The notes below the pieces were generated by a model, which did no database searches, had not been told where the DNA came from, and was given only the letters and a program-made list of their open reading frames with translations. From a virus: DNA of 63,582 bases. The stretch covers positions 1 through 63,582 of IMG/VR virus record IMGVR_UViG_3300046011_007723, one strand, 5' to 3'. Shown here piece by piece: positions 51,068 through 58,850 of this stretch. How positions within the stretch are numbered: position 1 is the first letter of the stretch; the number at the start of each line of letters is the position of its first letter. Position numbers and translations under genes: made by a program.

Positions 51068-51781
51068 ATGTTACCACAACCTAAAAAAAGCGCCCCAGTT
51101 TATACAACAAAAATTCCATCTTCTGGGGAAACAATTAAATTTCATCCATTTTTAGTACAGGATGAAAAGGCATTATTGATTGCTCAAGAATCAGAAGATC
51201 TTGATGTAATGATTGATACAATTTTAGACGTAATAAGCCGTTGCGTTCTAAGCCCACTTGACACTGATAAGTTAGCTATATTTGACATCGAATACATATT
51301 CCTTCAAATTAGAGCAAAATCGGTAGGTGAAACCGCAGAGTTAATATTTTCATGTGATGATTGTGTTACACCAACATCTAAGGTTAAAATCAGTTTCAAT
51401 TTAGAAAACATCAACGTTGAGAAAAACCCTAAGCATACAAAACGAATTTCTTTATTTGATGACGTAGGCGTTATGATGAAATACCCTGCGTACAAATCAT
51501 TGAAGTTGCTGGATTCAAATTTGAAAGATACAGAAATGGAATTCGATTTGGTAATTGATAGCGTTGATTACATTTATGATAAAGAAGAAATACATCACAT
51601 CTCAGATTACACTAAAGAAGAAGTTGTTGATTTCTTTAACGCCTTAACAAAAGAAAACTTCAACAAGGTTTATGAATTTTTTGAAACCATGCCACAAATG
51701 GTTCAACGGGTAAAATACAAATGTCCTGATTGCGGTAAAGCGCATAATAAAATTATAGAAGGGATCGAATATTTTTTTTAA
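51068..51781 (+). CDS. gp26: Baseplate hub/tail assembly protein gp26 (T4_baseplate family)
   Basis: A 237-residue protein (T4: 208). Typical features: 'TKIPSSGETIKFHPFLVQDEKALLIAQES', 'FDIEYIFLQIRAKSVGE', a first C-x-x-C ('SCDDC', about 99-102), 'MMKYPAYKS', 'VVDFFNALTKENFNKVYEFFETMP' and a second C-x-x-C-G-x-x-H ('CPDCGKAH') near the C-terminus. The two Cys pairs could bind zinc. It ends in a run of eight T (51772-51779) reading TTT-TTT-TAA. A -1 slip there would continue into the next gene. Confidence 0.9.
   Translation: MLPQPKKSAPVYTTKIPSSGETIKFHPFLVQDEKALLIAQESEDLDVMIDTILDVISRCVLSPLDTDKLAIFDIEYIFLQIRAKSVGETAELIFSCDDCVTPTSKVKISFNLENINVEKNPKHTKRISLFDDVGVMMKYPAYKSLKLLDSNLKDTEMEFDLVIDSVDYIYDKEEIHHISDYTKEEVVDFFNALTKENFNKVYEFFETMPQMVQRVKYKCPDCGKAHNKIIEGIEYFF
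51772..51781 (+). promoter_or_regulatory. Possible -1 ribosomal frameshift site (T-TTT-TTT)
   Basis: Zero-frame codons TAT-TTT-TTT-TAA end gp26. The heptamer T-TTT-TTT (51772-51778) allows P- and A-site tRNAs to re-pair one base back. The next codon would be TTA, then ATG-GCA-ATG of the 61-aa gene in the same frame. The product would be a gp26-61aa fusion of about 299 residues just upstream of the tape measure. Confidence 0.5.
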
Positions 51782-51966
51782 TGGCAATGAGCCACGATAA
51801 TTTGCTGAATTATATGAAGACGAATTTTGCCCTTATTCAATATCATAAATACAGCATAGGCGACATTGAAAGATTAATGCCATTTGAAAGGGAAATATAC
51901 GTTTCGTTGTTAATTATGCATTTGAAAGAAGAAAAGGAACGAATAGAAAGGAATAAAAGAAAATGA
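51781..51966 (+). CDS. Small tail/baseplate assembly protein (gp51-like position)
   Basis: A 61-residue helical protein: 'LNYMKTNFALIQYHKYSIGDIERLMPFEREIYVSLLIMHLKEEKER'. Marine T4-like phages encode the same short protein between gp26 and the tape measure, often labelled baseplate hub/gp51; it is much shorter than T4 gp51 (249), so homology is uncertain. Its ATG overlaps the gp26 stop and its own stop overlaps the tape measure start (ATGA). Position and size are those of the T half of lambda G/GT-type chaperones. Confidence 0.75.
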   Translation: MAMSHDNLLNYMKTNFALIQYHKYSIGDIERLMPFEREIYVSLLIMHLKEEKERIERNKRK

Positions 51967-54857
51967 GTAAACGGGATAAAAGTTTGACCGCATTACTGGA
52001 TAAGCAGGCAAAACAGGTGTCTGATATCAAAGAAGATACTAATGAACTAAAAGAAAAAGCTGTAGAGTTAAAGGAAGAAATAAAAGTAGCCACCGGAACT
52101 GTCACAGGCTCACCTATTCAAACAGGAAGTAAAATTTTAAATGCCACTGCCGATTTACATTCATTAGTTGATAATTCATTTGAGAATACAGATTTCGGTA
52201 AACTTTTATCTAACATCGATAAAGGCATCAACGATAAAAATAGTAATTTATTAAAATTGATGGAATCCTTAAAGGGCAAATTTTCTTCATCTTTTATTAA
52301 TAATACAACAAATTCGAATTCAGTATCTGATAATACAACAAATTTAAACGATAAATTTACAACAAATAATCAAAAATTTGAACCTCCGATTAGAAGAGAA
52401 CCACCAAGTAGGTTCTTTTCTGGTATTGATGCGTTTCAGAAAAAGCTTGGTGTAAAAGATTATTCTATGCTGAGTAAGCGTATAAGTAATGCCTTAGCAT
52501 TTACAAAATACGATTTGAGCGAAAAACAAAAGCCTGAATTTGAACAGGTTATACCTGAAAAGAAAGCAAATAAAAGCGCAGTAAAAGCTGTAGAATCATC
52601 TGTACAGTTTTCTCCGTTAGCTAAACTTGCCGCCGATACAAAATCACATAAGGCTTATGTTGATAAGGTATTAAAGGAAAATCCTAAGCTTTTGAAAAAG
52701 GGTAATGTTGAAGAAGTAAAAGGCAAACTGTTAGCTGAGTCAAAGGAACTGAGAAAACAGGCTAAAGAATATGTTGAGTTTGAAAAAGATTTAAAGGTAT
52801 TAAAAGAAAACAACTTAACACAAGACAGTAAATTGATTAAGACCATCGAAACTAAGATGGAAAAAATCAAAAAGTATGTTGAAAAAACTAATCGATTAGA
52901 AATAAAAGAAGCGCCGGTAAAGGCTGAATCAGTAAAACCAGAATCAGTAAAACCAGAATCAGTAAAACCAGAATCAGTAAAACCAGAATCGGTAGACAAG
53001 GTTAAACCAGAATTTAAACCAGAATCAGTAAAACCAGAATCAGTAAAACCAGAATCAGTAAAACCAGAATCGGTAGACAAGGTTAAACCAGAATTTAAAC
53101 CAGAATCAGTAGACAAGGTTAAACCAGAATCAGTAAAACCAGAATACATAGACAAGGTTAAACCAGAATCAGTAGACAAGGTTAAACCAGAATCAGTAAA
53201 TTCATTTACATCTTTAACTGAAGCCGAGCATAAAGACAGCAACACTAAGTCTCAAGAAGAAATCGACAATTCTAAATTCCAAGAAAACCTACTTAATCAA
53301 AATAAACAGCAGTTAGACCTATCGAGTAAACAATATAAAACCTCTGATGAACAATTAAAAGTTCAAAATAAGATGTATGAGATTTTACAGAGATTTGAAA
53401 GTAAAGGTTTTGGTGGAGGAAACAACAAAAATGATGATTCAGTATTTGATGATTTTTTAGGCGGTGAAAAAAGAGACCGAACCCCTAAACGAAATCCTAC
53501 AAGAACTTCTAGAAGAAACCCAAAAGGAAATATATTAAAACGTGGAGCAGCTAATGTTGCGCGTGTAGTAGGAGGTATGGCGGTAGGTGCGGCAACAGCT
53601 GGTAAAGCTGTTCTAGAGTCCGGTAAAGCCGCTGTTGGTGCTATTGGGGCAGCTGCTAAAGGAATACCAACTAAAGCCGTAGAGCTTGCCGAGACTGCTA
53701 AGGGTTCTGTGTCAAAGGTAGCAGGTGCAGCTAAAACTGGTGTTGCTAAAGTAGTAAAATCTGAAGCGTTAAAAGATACAGGTAAACTGATATCAGAATC
53801 TATAGCAAAACGCCTACCGAAAGCCGCATTGAAAGCCGCTGGAAAATCTATCCCAGGAATAGGTGCATTAATAGGATTAGGTGCTGCTGCTGTCTCATTA
53901 GCTGAAGGTGATAAGGTAGCCGCCGGATTAGAAGCTGTCAGTGGATTAGGTTCAGCGGCAACTGCTATTCCTGCTACAGCGGCATTAGTCGCTAAAGAAG
54001 TTTATGAAGATGTTTACGGAATTAAACCGGAAGAAGACCCAGAAGCTGGAACCAGATTAACTGAAGTCAAAAACCAAGTTTGGGAAGAGATGAAAAAGTT
54101 AACTGGCACTGAAGAACCAAAAGCTGAGGAAACACCTAAAGAAGACGCGGGTAAACTATTAGAAGGAATTAAACCGGAAGATAAACCAAATGAAACATCA
54201 GAAATGGTTGCTGGTGTTCCTGTTATTAAAGGTCAACCGTTAACAAAAGAACAAATTTCAGCAACAGATATAGCAATAAAATTAGGTAATAAGCCATCAG
54301 TAGATGTTAAAGAAGCATATGATTTATCTAAAGGAAATAAAGGTGAGAATACAGCTAGTGTAAACGGTCAACCGGTAAAGGCTGAACCTGCAACAAAAGA
54401 TTACAATACTGAGTTTAAGAAGGTTGAGGAAGAACGAGTCAAAGCCGCAAAACAGTTATCTGAATCATCAAATACTGAAGAAGATATAAAAATCTTTAAA
54501 GAACAATTAAGTAAGGTTGAAGATATGAAAGTTAACCTACTTGCTGAAAGGGATAATAAGCCTAAAGACCAAATTAGAAAAATGTTGGAAGATAATGAAG
54601 ACCCAACGACTGCTAGATTTTATCAATTAAAACCTACTGCCGAAAAAGTTGATTCATCAAGGGAATTAATTAAAGCAAGTACAGAGTCTGAAGATGCTAG
54701 AATGGCGGCGGGTAATAACGGTGATTCTGGTACGACTATTATATCACCAACAACGATAACAAACTCTAATCAAACTAATGTAGTAAGAAAGGATGTTAAA
54801 AATAATGATGGTTCGTTAAACCGGTTGTTTGATAGCCGATACAAATTTAATTCATAA
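51963..54857 (+). CDS. Tape measure / hub length-determining protein (gp29-like)
   Basis: A 964-residue protein. Residues 1-45 form a coiled coil ('LDKQAKQVSDIKEDTNELKEKAVELKEEIK'). Residues about 320-415 are a PESVK/PESVDKV repeat array, and residues about 510-690 are Ala/Gly-rich with hydrophobic stretches ('IPGIGALIGLGAAAVSLAEGDKVAAGLEAVSGLG'). The C-terminus ends with '…TTIISPTTITNSNQTNVV…' and 'LNRLFDSRYKFNS', as in structural/tape-measure proteins of related phages. T4 gp29 has 590 residues, so a longer tail is expected if it scales. It is last in the plus-strand operon. Confidence 0.75.
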   Translation: MSKRDKSLTALLDKQAKQVSDIKEDTNELKEKAVELKEEIKVATGTVTGSPIQTGSKILNATADLHSLVDNSFENTDFGKLLSNIDKGINDKNSNLLKLMESLKGKFSSSFINNTTNSNSVSDNTTNLNDKFTTNNQKFEPPIRREPPSRFFSGIDAFQKKLGVKDYSMLSKRISNALAFTKYDLSEKQKPEFEQVIPEKKANKSAVKAVESSVQFSPLAKLAADTKSHKAYVDKVLKENPKLLKKGNVEEVKGKLLAESKELRKQAKEYVEFEKDLKVLKENNLTQDSKLIKTIETKMEKIKKYVEKTNRLEIKEAPVKAESVKPESVKPESVKPESVKPESVDKVKPEFKPESVKPESVKPESVKPESVDKVKPEFKPESVDKVKPESVKPEYIDKVKPESVDKVKPESVNSFTSLTEAEHKDSNTKSQEEIDNSKFQENLLNQNKQQLDLSSKQYKTSDEQLKVQNKMYEILQRFESKGFGGGNNKNDDSVFDDFLGGEKRDRTPKRNPTRTSRRNPKGNILKRGAANVARVVGGMAVGAATAGKAVLESGKAAVGAIGAAAKGIPTKAVELAETAKGSVSKVAGAAKTGVAKVVKSEALKDTGKLISESIAKRLPKAALKAAGKSIPGIGALIGLGAAAVSLAEGDKVAAGLEAVSGLGSAATAIPATAALVAKEVYEDVYGIKPEEDPEAGTRLTEVKNQVWEEMKKLTGTEEPKAEETPKEDAGKLLEGIKPEDKPNETSEMVAGVPVIKGQPLTKEQISATDIAIKLGNKPSVDVKEAYDLSKGNKGENTASVNGQPVKAEPATKDYNTEFKKVEEERVKAAKQLSESSNTEEDIKIFKEQLSKVEDMKVNLLAERDNKPKDQIRKMLEDNEDPTTARFYQLKPTAEKVDSSRELIKASTESEDARMAAGNNGDSGTTIISPTTITNSNQTNVVRKDVKNNDGSLNRLFDSRYKFNS
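52920..53205 (+). repeat. PESVK tandem repeats (15-bp unit) in the tape measure
   Basis: A unit equivalent to CCAGAATCAGTAAAA (PESVK) is repeated more than ten times, with PESVDKV and PEFK variants, and a higher-order block occurs twice (about 52956-53095). The near-identical DNA copies make this a slippage-prone, probably length-variable linker. Confidence 0.9.
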
Positions 54858-54859
54858 TG

Positions 54860-54893
54860 AAAGACCCGAAACCTTAGCCGGAATCGGGTCTTT
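54860..54893. terminator. Strong hairpin terminator after the tape measure
   Basis: A perfect 10-bp stem AAAGACCCGA/TCGGGTCTTT with a 14-nt loop and TTTTTT at the right end. It starts 3 bp after the tape measure stop and precedes the convergent leftward gene ending at 54898, so it may work for both strands. Confidence 0.9.
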
Positions 54894-54897
54894 TTTG

Positions 54898-55107
54898 TTA
54901 TATCTCATCACCGTAAATCCATTCATAACGATGATTCAATTTTACGATTGATAATAAATTTATACACTGAAGCGCTACCGTAGTGACAAACCACCAATTA
55001 TAATATGAGTTTATAGACATATATACAATCACAGCATTAAGTAATACACCAACTATAACCATCAAACGAATTTTTAATTTTAATAAATTTTGTTTGTTTG
55101 AAACCAT
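54898..55107 (-). CDS. Small membrane protein
   Basis: The start is placed at the ATG at 55107, directly after the upstream gene, giving 69 residues; a longer frame would overlap that gene. It has two hydrophobic segments (about 12-30 and 36-54) with 'YYNWWF' between them and a charged tail 'KLNHRYEWIYGDEI'. No family is recognised. Possible inner-membrane phage protein such as a superinfection or lysis modulator. Confidence 0.6.
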   Translation of the reverse strand: MVSNKQNLLKLKIRLMVIVGVLLNAVIVYMSINSYYNWWFVTTVALQCINLLSIVKLNHRYEWIYGDEI

Positions 55108-55108
55108 A

Positions 55109-55798
55109 TTATTTCCGATGTCTAAAGCTTTGTTTAAGGTCAAACCCATGAGCAAGAATTTTGTCTTTATTTTCAATTTCTACTGGCGGTTTAATATCAG
55201 GAGATCCTCTCATAACATTACCCATAAAATATGAGATGTCCTGAAATAGTTTATCTGCTGGGTAAATAGAAGCAAATCCAAGTTCAGATAAAATTGGAGC
55301 TTTATATTTAGATTCGTAAGAGTCACCAATAAATAACAGTTCACCAAACCCTGTGTGGTCAAACCAAAACACTGGAGTATTTAATTTGGCATGAATACCG
55401 GTCAACTCTTTAACAAAGTTTGCATTACCTACTAAGTCTTCATACGAACGTTTTTTTCTAAAACGATGTATATCTTTAGGAAAGAAAAAGTCATATTGTT
55501 CGCGGGTAAAAACTTTATATGGAGAATTGACATACATCAACCTTTCTCTGTATATCAAATACAAAACACCATTGACTGAAAGCCATCTGTAATTTGAGCT
55601 TTTTTCGTTGCCAATACTAAAAAGTTTGTTATCTAATGCATATTTATATTCTCTGACCAATCCTAATGTTTCCTTTAGAATAGATTTAGTTTCATCATTG
55701 TTAGGAATAGGCTTTCTGTTAAAAACGATTTTCTCATCAACGCCATATTGGTGAGCAAGATAATCATAATAATCTTTAAAGTCGCTGATAATTTTCAT
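55109..55798 (-). CDS. Conserved phage protein of unknown function (GFD-SFRH family)
   Basis: The start is taken at ATG 55798 ('MKIISDFKDYYDYLAHQYGVD'), giving 229 residues. An ATG at 55813 adds 5 residues within the upstream gene. It ends with the conserved 'PVEIENKDKILAHGFDLKQSFRHRK'; middle motifs are 'TPVFWFDHTGFGE' and 'PILSELGFASIYPADKLFQDISYFMGNV'. The family is widespread in phages and some bacteria, with no known function (recollection). It is probably cytosolic. Confidence 0.75.
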   Translation of the reverse strand: MKIISDFKDYYDYLAHQYGVDEKIVFNRKPIPNNDETKSILKETLGLVREYKYALDNKLFSIGNEKSSNYRWLSVNGVLYLIYRERLMYVNSPYKVFTREQYDFFFPKDIHRFRKKRSYEDLVGNANFVKELTGIHAKLNTPVFWFDHTGFGELLFIGDSYESKYKAPILSELGFASIYPADKLFQDISYFMGNVMRGSPDIKPPVEIENKDKILAHGFDLKQSFRHRK

Positions 55799-56031
55799 TA
55801 ATATTTTTCCCATAATACTTTATTGTGGAAAGCCATCATATCGATAGCTAAATCTTCTGCGTTCAAATTATATAACTTGCCAAAGGCATAAGGCTTTAGC
55901 TGGTCAAATTCTGCTAACAAATCTTTAATTTTATCAAGGCGTTCTTCGCTAGAATTAATCTCGTCATCAAACTTCATCAACAACCTGCCTAATGTTGGTC
56001 CGATATGATTATAAAACATTGTATCAGACAT
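55798..56031 (-). CDS. Small hypothetical protein
   Basis: A 77-residue mostly helical, acidic protein ('FDDEINSSEERLDKIKDLLAEFDQL'). Its stop overlaps the next start (55798) and its start overlaps the end of the 47-aa gene, forming a tight three-gene unit behind promoter P3. No domain is recognised. Confidence 0.65.
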   Translation of the reverse strand: MSDTMFYNHIGPTLGRLLMKFDDEINSSEERLDKIKDLLAEFDQLKPYAFGKLYNLNAEDLAIDMMAFHNKVLWEKY

Positions 56032-56167
56032 TAGCAGTTCTCACAATTTCTTGTTGAATCACAACCCATTCCATCAATTCTTTTTGGGTGTTGGTTTTAG
56101 CCTGCATAGGTTCAGGTTTAGCGCCGGCGGTTTGTAAAGTTTTTTCTAACACAGATTTAAAATTCAT
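56024..56167 (-). CDS. 47-residue small protein
   Basis: The frame from ATG 56167 to TGA 56024 encodes 47 residues (MNFKSVLEKTLQTAGAKPEP…), helical at both ends, with a GAGGTG ribosome binding site seven bases upstream and an eight-base overlap with the next gene. Promoter P3 lies 29 bp upstream. Spacing, site and coupling support a real gene; function unknown. Confidence 0.7.
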   Translation of the reverse strand: MNFKSVLEKTLQTAGAKPEPMQAKTNTQKELMEWVVIQQEIVRTANV

Positions 56168-56195
56168 TTAACACCTCAATTTTTAAGTTCAAGGA

Positions 56196-56224
56196 ATTAT
56201 ACCTTAATTTTAATTTAAAGTAAA
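56196..56224 (-). promoter_or_regulatory. Early-type promoter P3 (TTTACT-N17-TATAAT)
   Basis: On the minus strand TTTACT (56219-56224), 17-bp spacer and TATAAT (56196-56201), 29 bp before the 47-aa gene. The extended -35 context is AAGCTTTACTTT. Confidence 0.85.
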
Positions 56225-56232
56225 GCTTTATT

Positions 56233-56388
56233 TTAATTTATCTCTTCAGATTGGTAAGTTGTTCCACACCCATTACATACGTGCCACTCATAACCGGCGG
56301 GTGGATTAATATCATAATGGAACATATTTGAGCCACAATCACATATGAATGTTTCGCCGTTAATTTTTAGGAAGTGTGTTTCGTTCAT
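56233..56388 (-). CDS. Zinc-ribbon small protein
   Basis: The start is taken at ATG 56388, right after the upstream stop, giving 51 residues. 'FICDCGSNMFHYD' and 'WHVCNGCGTTYQ' supply a C-x-C and a C-x-x-C pair, a compact zinc ribbon. Such small phage zinc ribbons often act as nucleic-acid or protein adaptors. A specific target cannot be given. Confidence 0.7.
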   Translation of the reverse strand: MNETHFLKINGETFICDCGSNMFHYDINPPAGYEWHVCNGCGTTYQSEEIN

Positions 56389-56389
56389 T

Positions 56390-56620
56390 TTACTCGACCC
56401 ATCCCATAAGCACATCAAACTCTGAATATTTTTGATAAACCGGTTTAAGCGTTTCAGAAAAATATTGGACAGTTTTTACATAAAACTTATCAGAATCATT
56501 AATTCTTAGTTTCTCATTGAGTTCTTTAACCGTTTTAAACTCAAATGATGATTTAACTTTAACACCACCATTAACGGTATCTCTGTTACAAATAATATCT
56601 CTGTATCTAAATGTTGCCAT
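56390..56620 (-). CDS. Hypothetical protein
   Basis: The start is at ATG 56620, preceded by AGGAG, giving 76 residues (MATFRYRDIICNRDTVNGG…). Upstream in-frame sequence belongs to the overlapping 220-aa gene and is not used. It has a mixed alpha/beta pattern with one Cys. It lies 13 bp downstream of the 220-aa gene and 1 bp upstream of the zinc ribbon gene. Confidence 0.7.
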   Translation of the reverse strand: MATFRYRDIICNRDTVNGGVKVKSSFEFKTVKELNEKLRINDSDKFYVKTVQYFSETLKPVYQKYSEFDVLMGWVE

Positions 56621-56633
56621 GGTATTCTCCTGA

Positions 56634-57296
56634 TTAAGCGTAAATTGTATTGTCGATGTATTCGTAGTGAACCTGTTTACCATCAAGATCCGAATAGACC
56701 TCGCGAAGTTTACCTTTAATTTTTCTGCCAGGCTCAACTTTCCATTTAACTCCAGGAGAATAAAAGAATTCTGCGGTATCAATATCCATACCAGAATTAA
56801 CGATTTTATTCCACTGACGAGCATCGCTCCATTTCCATACAGAATTAGTAGGCGTTTCTCCTTCTTTAACTGCGACAACAATTTTACCGCCTTCCGGAAC
56901 CAATTTTGAAATAGCGGTATTTTGAGTTCTAGACAGCATGCAGTAAAGGTAAGCAACCTCAACGCCATTTTGAACCCAGCTTTTACCTATAGAGCAGTTG
57001 CCGCCAAAAAGTTGGTTAAACTCTTCAAACAAAGAAGTTTCGATTTTGTATTTACCTTTGATAACAGACGAACGGTTATCGTCTTCATCATATGGTAGGT
57101 ATTGACCGCCCATATAAACTTGGTCTCCCCATTGATACCCATCGCAAGGCGCATGAAAACGACCATCTTTACCGATGGTCGGCGCAACGCCGGCGCTTTC
57201 AACAAGAGATTTAAATGCGTTCTCACGACGAGTATCGTAAGCAGAAACAGCGGTTTCAACAGCAGCTTTGATAACAGAAAAAGTTAATTTAGACAT
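56634..57296 (-). CDS. Hypothetical phage protein
   Basis: The start is the ATG at 57296 after a CGGAGTG site (a GTG nine bases upstream is in frame but too close to it), giving 220 residues. The sequence starts 'SKLTFSVIKAAVETAVSAYDTRRENAF' and later has 'CDGYQWGDQVYMGGQYLPY' and 'FGGNCSIGKSWVQNGVEVAYLYCML'. It looks cytosolic with no known motif. It is the first gene behind promoter P4. Confidence 0.75.
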   Translation of the reverse strand: MSKLTFSVIKAAVETAVSAYDTRRENAFKSLVESAGVAPTIGKDGRFHAPCDGYQWGDQVYMGGQYLPYDEDDNRSSVIKGKYKIETSLFEEFNQLFGGNCSIGKSWVQNGVEVAYLYCMLSRTQNTAISKLVPEGGKIVVAVKEGETPTNSVWKWSDARQWNKIVNSGMDIDTAEFFYSPGVKWKVEPGRKIKGKLREVYSDLDGKQVHYEYIDNTIYA

Positions 57297-57342
57297 AATA
57301 TACACTCCGAAAATTAGGATTTAAGTTCAATTTATAGATTCT

Positions 57343-57370
57343 ATTATACTATGTTTTTTGTAAAAGTAAA
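57343..57370 (-). promoter_or_regulatory. Early-type promoter P4 (TTTACT-N16-TATAAT)
   Basis: TTTACT (57365-57370) and TATAAT (57343-57348) on the minus strand with a 16-bp spacer, 46 bp before the 220-aa gene. Same AAGCTTTACTTTTA context as P3, P5 and P6. Confidence 0.85.
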
Positions 57371-57398
57371 GCTTTTTTTTATCTTTTTTTAAAAATAA

Positions 57399-57432
57399 TT
57401 TACATTGCGTCAAGGTGTAAATTCATACTCAT
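57399..57432 (-). other. 10-codon mini-ORF with weak hairpin
   Basis: After an upstream GGAG, ATG 57432 opens a 10-residue frame (MSMNLHLDAM) ending at 57400. Its second half forms a 6-bp TTTACA/TGTAAA hairpin followed by an A/T-rich run. This may be an operon end, an attenuator-like element or a decayed gene start. Confidence 0.35.
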
Positions 57433-57446
57433 TATAAAGTCTCCAA

Positions 57447-57635
57447 TTAAATTAATTCAACAAGGTCTTCATCTGCTTCTATTGTTGCTGTAATGCTATG
57501 TCCAGATTCCAGATAGGTATCGCCTACATTATTAACATCACCAAAAATATAATTGGTTCCATTTTGAACGCGCTTAACTGTAATGATATTTTTACCATCT
57601 CTGGTTCGATATGATTTATTTGTTTGCAGTTTCAT
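57447..57635 (-). CDS. Small hypothetical phage protein
   Basis: A 62-residue beta-rich protein (MKLQTNKSYRTRDGKNIITVKRV…) ending 'ADEDLVELI'. The pattern 'L-x-x-x-K-x-Y-x-T-R-x-G' with a C-terminal 'DLVEL' recurs in small phage proteins of unknown role. It overlaps the upstream gene by 20 bases. Confidence 0.7.
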   Translation of the reverse strand: MKLQTNKSYRTRDGKNIITVKRVQNGTNYIFGDVNNVGDTYLESGHSITATIEADEDLVELI

Positions 57636-57849
57636 TATCTTTCAACCCGTAATGTTCTTTAATAGCAGCATCAACATTTTTTGCCACAGTTCTACCGGCT
57701 TCATAATTGACTTCATCTTCAATATAATATAGAACATCCTCTATAACCAGTTTTACAAGTTTAGCCATTTGTTCTCCAAATTCTTCATTTTCATCAACTA
57801 AGGATTCGTCCCATCTTTTAATCAATTTTTCAATTTCAGTTTTCATCAT
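57616..57849 (-). CDS. Small acidic hypothetical protein
   Basis: A 77-residue helical, acidic protein. The start context GGAGTAAATGATGAAAAC offers ATG 57849 or the better-spaced ATG 57846; the same 18-base context precedes the 91-aa gene. No domain is recognised. Confidence 0.65.
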   Translation of the reverse strand: MMKTEIEKLIKRWDESLVDENEEFGEQMAKLVKLVIEDVLYYIEDEVNYEAGRTVAKNVDAAIKEHYGLKDNETANK

Positions 57850-57857
57850 TTACTCCG

Positions 57858-58133
57858 TTATAACCCTAACAATTTTCGTTCTTCTAACGTTAATCTTGAA
57901 ATTAATTCTTCTCGTTTTTGTTCTTTAAGTTTTGGGTCGTATTCATCAAATGATTCATAAACATTCCATAATTTTGAAATTGTAACTGTCTTAACGTCTC
58001 GATAACCTTTTTGTAATGCGGCACACTTCATCGCATCCTCATAATTTACAAAATATGCTACATGATTGTTAGTATATCCATCAGTTTCAGTTACTTCATT
58101 TGCTGTAAATTGAACATTGTAAGTTTTCATCAT
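57858..58133 (-). CDS. Small hypothetical protein
   Basis: A 91-residue protein with 'YNVQFTANEVTETDGYTNNHVAYFVNYEDAMKCAAL' and a basic helical C-terminus 'KREELISRLTLEERKLLGL'. Start as for the 77-aa gene (58133 or 58130). Cytosolic; unknown role. Confidence 0.65.
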   Translation of the reverse strand: MMKTYNVQFTANEVTETDGYTNNHVAYFVNYEDAMKCAALQKGYRDVKTVTISKLWNVYESFDEYDPKLKEQKREELISRLTLEERKLLGL

Positions 58134-58143
58134 TTACTCCAAT

Positions 58144-58470
58144 TTATAATAGTTTCTCAACGCGACTAACTTCATAAATTTCAATAGTTTCTATTGTATG
58201 GAAACCATATTCTGTTACAGGAAGAAAATCCCAAAATATATCAAGAACTTCTTCGTCTTCTTCAGCCGTTTCTTGGTTTACATATACATCATATGCATGT
58301 TCGCCATCATCGCAATTTTCGTTATAATTGAAATTATGATAGCTTGAATTAGATTTAATCTTTTGAATTAAAGGCATTATAATCGCTAATGTTTCATCGC
58401 TGATTGCAGTAAACTTACTTGCATAATCACCATCATTCATATCTACTTTTACTAAAATATAATTTGCCAT
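58144..58470 (-). CDS. Small acidic hypothetical protein
   Basis: The start is taken at ATG 58470 (MANYILVKVDMNDGDYA…) with a GAGAAAT site, giving 108 residues and avoiding overlap with the upstream gene. It is very acidic in the middle ('NENCDDGEHAYDVYVNQETAEEDEEVLD'), a DNA-mimic-like charge pattern. Function unknown. Confidence 0.65.
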   Translation of the reverse strand: MANYILVKVDMNDGDYASKFTAISDETLAIIMPLIQKIKSNSSYHNFNYNENCDDGEHAYDVYVNQETAEEDEEVLDIFWDFLPVTEYGFHTIETIEIYEVSRVEKLL

Positions 58471-58471
58471 T

Positions 58472-58834
58472 TTATTTCTCACATCCAGGATATTTACAAA
58501 ATAGGTTATGTAATGGACAAACGCCATTTACTTTTTCAGCACACTGTTTTCGCGCATCAGGTTGTTTTCTGCGTCGCGGGTAATTAATTCCCCACGTGTT
58601 AATAAATTCTATTGCGTCTTCATCACTTTGGCAATATACATAACCCATATTGCCCCATTCTCTGGTAGCACTTTCCTCGCACCATAATTCTAATTCATCT
58701 CTTTGGTTGCCGCCATAATATGTCATTTCAAAACAATATTTGAATCTGTTTTTATCCGGATTATATGGAAGCATACATTTGATTGTAGTTCTAGGTAATG
58801 GTTTGGCTATTTCACTATCATAATCAGTTATCAT
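58472..58834 (-). CDS. Cys-rich-tail hypothetical protein
   Basis: A 120-residue protein. The last 25 residues contain four Cys ('CAEKVNGVCPLHNLFCKYPGCEK'), a motif of the kind 'G-x-CPL-x-N-x-x-C-x-YP-x-C' shared by small phage proteins. It probably binds metal. The N-terminal 80 residues are mixed and contain 'WGNMGYVYCQSDEDAIEF'. Confidence 0.7.
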   Translation of the reverse strand: MITDYDSEIAKPLPRTTIKCMLPYNPDKNRFKYCFEMTYYGGNQRDELELWCEESATREWGNMGYVYCQSDEDAIEFINTWGINYPRRRKQPDARKQCAEKVNGVCPLHNLFCKYPGCEK

Positions 58835-58850
58835 GTTGTTTAGCTCTAAT

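Noticed and set aside
52655-53245. 196-codon minus-strand frame opposite the tape measure
   Set aside because: Made of repeats opposite PESVK; no promoter or ribosome binding site; convergent to a well-supported gene.
56634-56968. Extension of the 76-aa gene upstream to a longer frame
   Set aside because: The extra part overlaps the 220-aa gene and lacks a ribosome binding site; ATG 56620 has a clear AGGAG.
57399-57432. 10-codon frame as a true gene
   Set aside because: Too short and overlaps a weak hairpin; listed only as an uncertain element.
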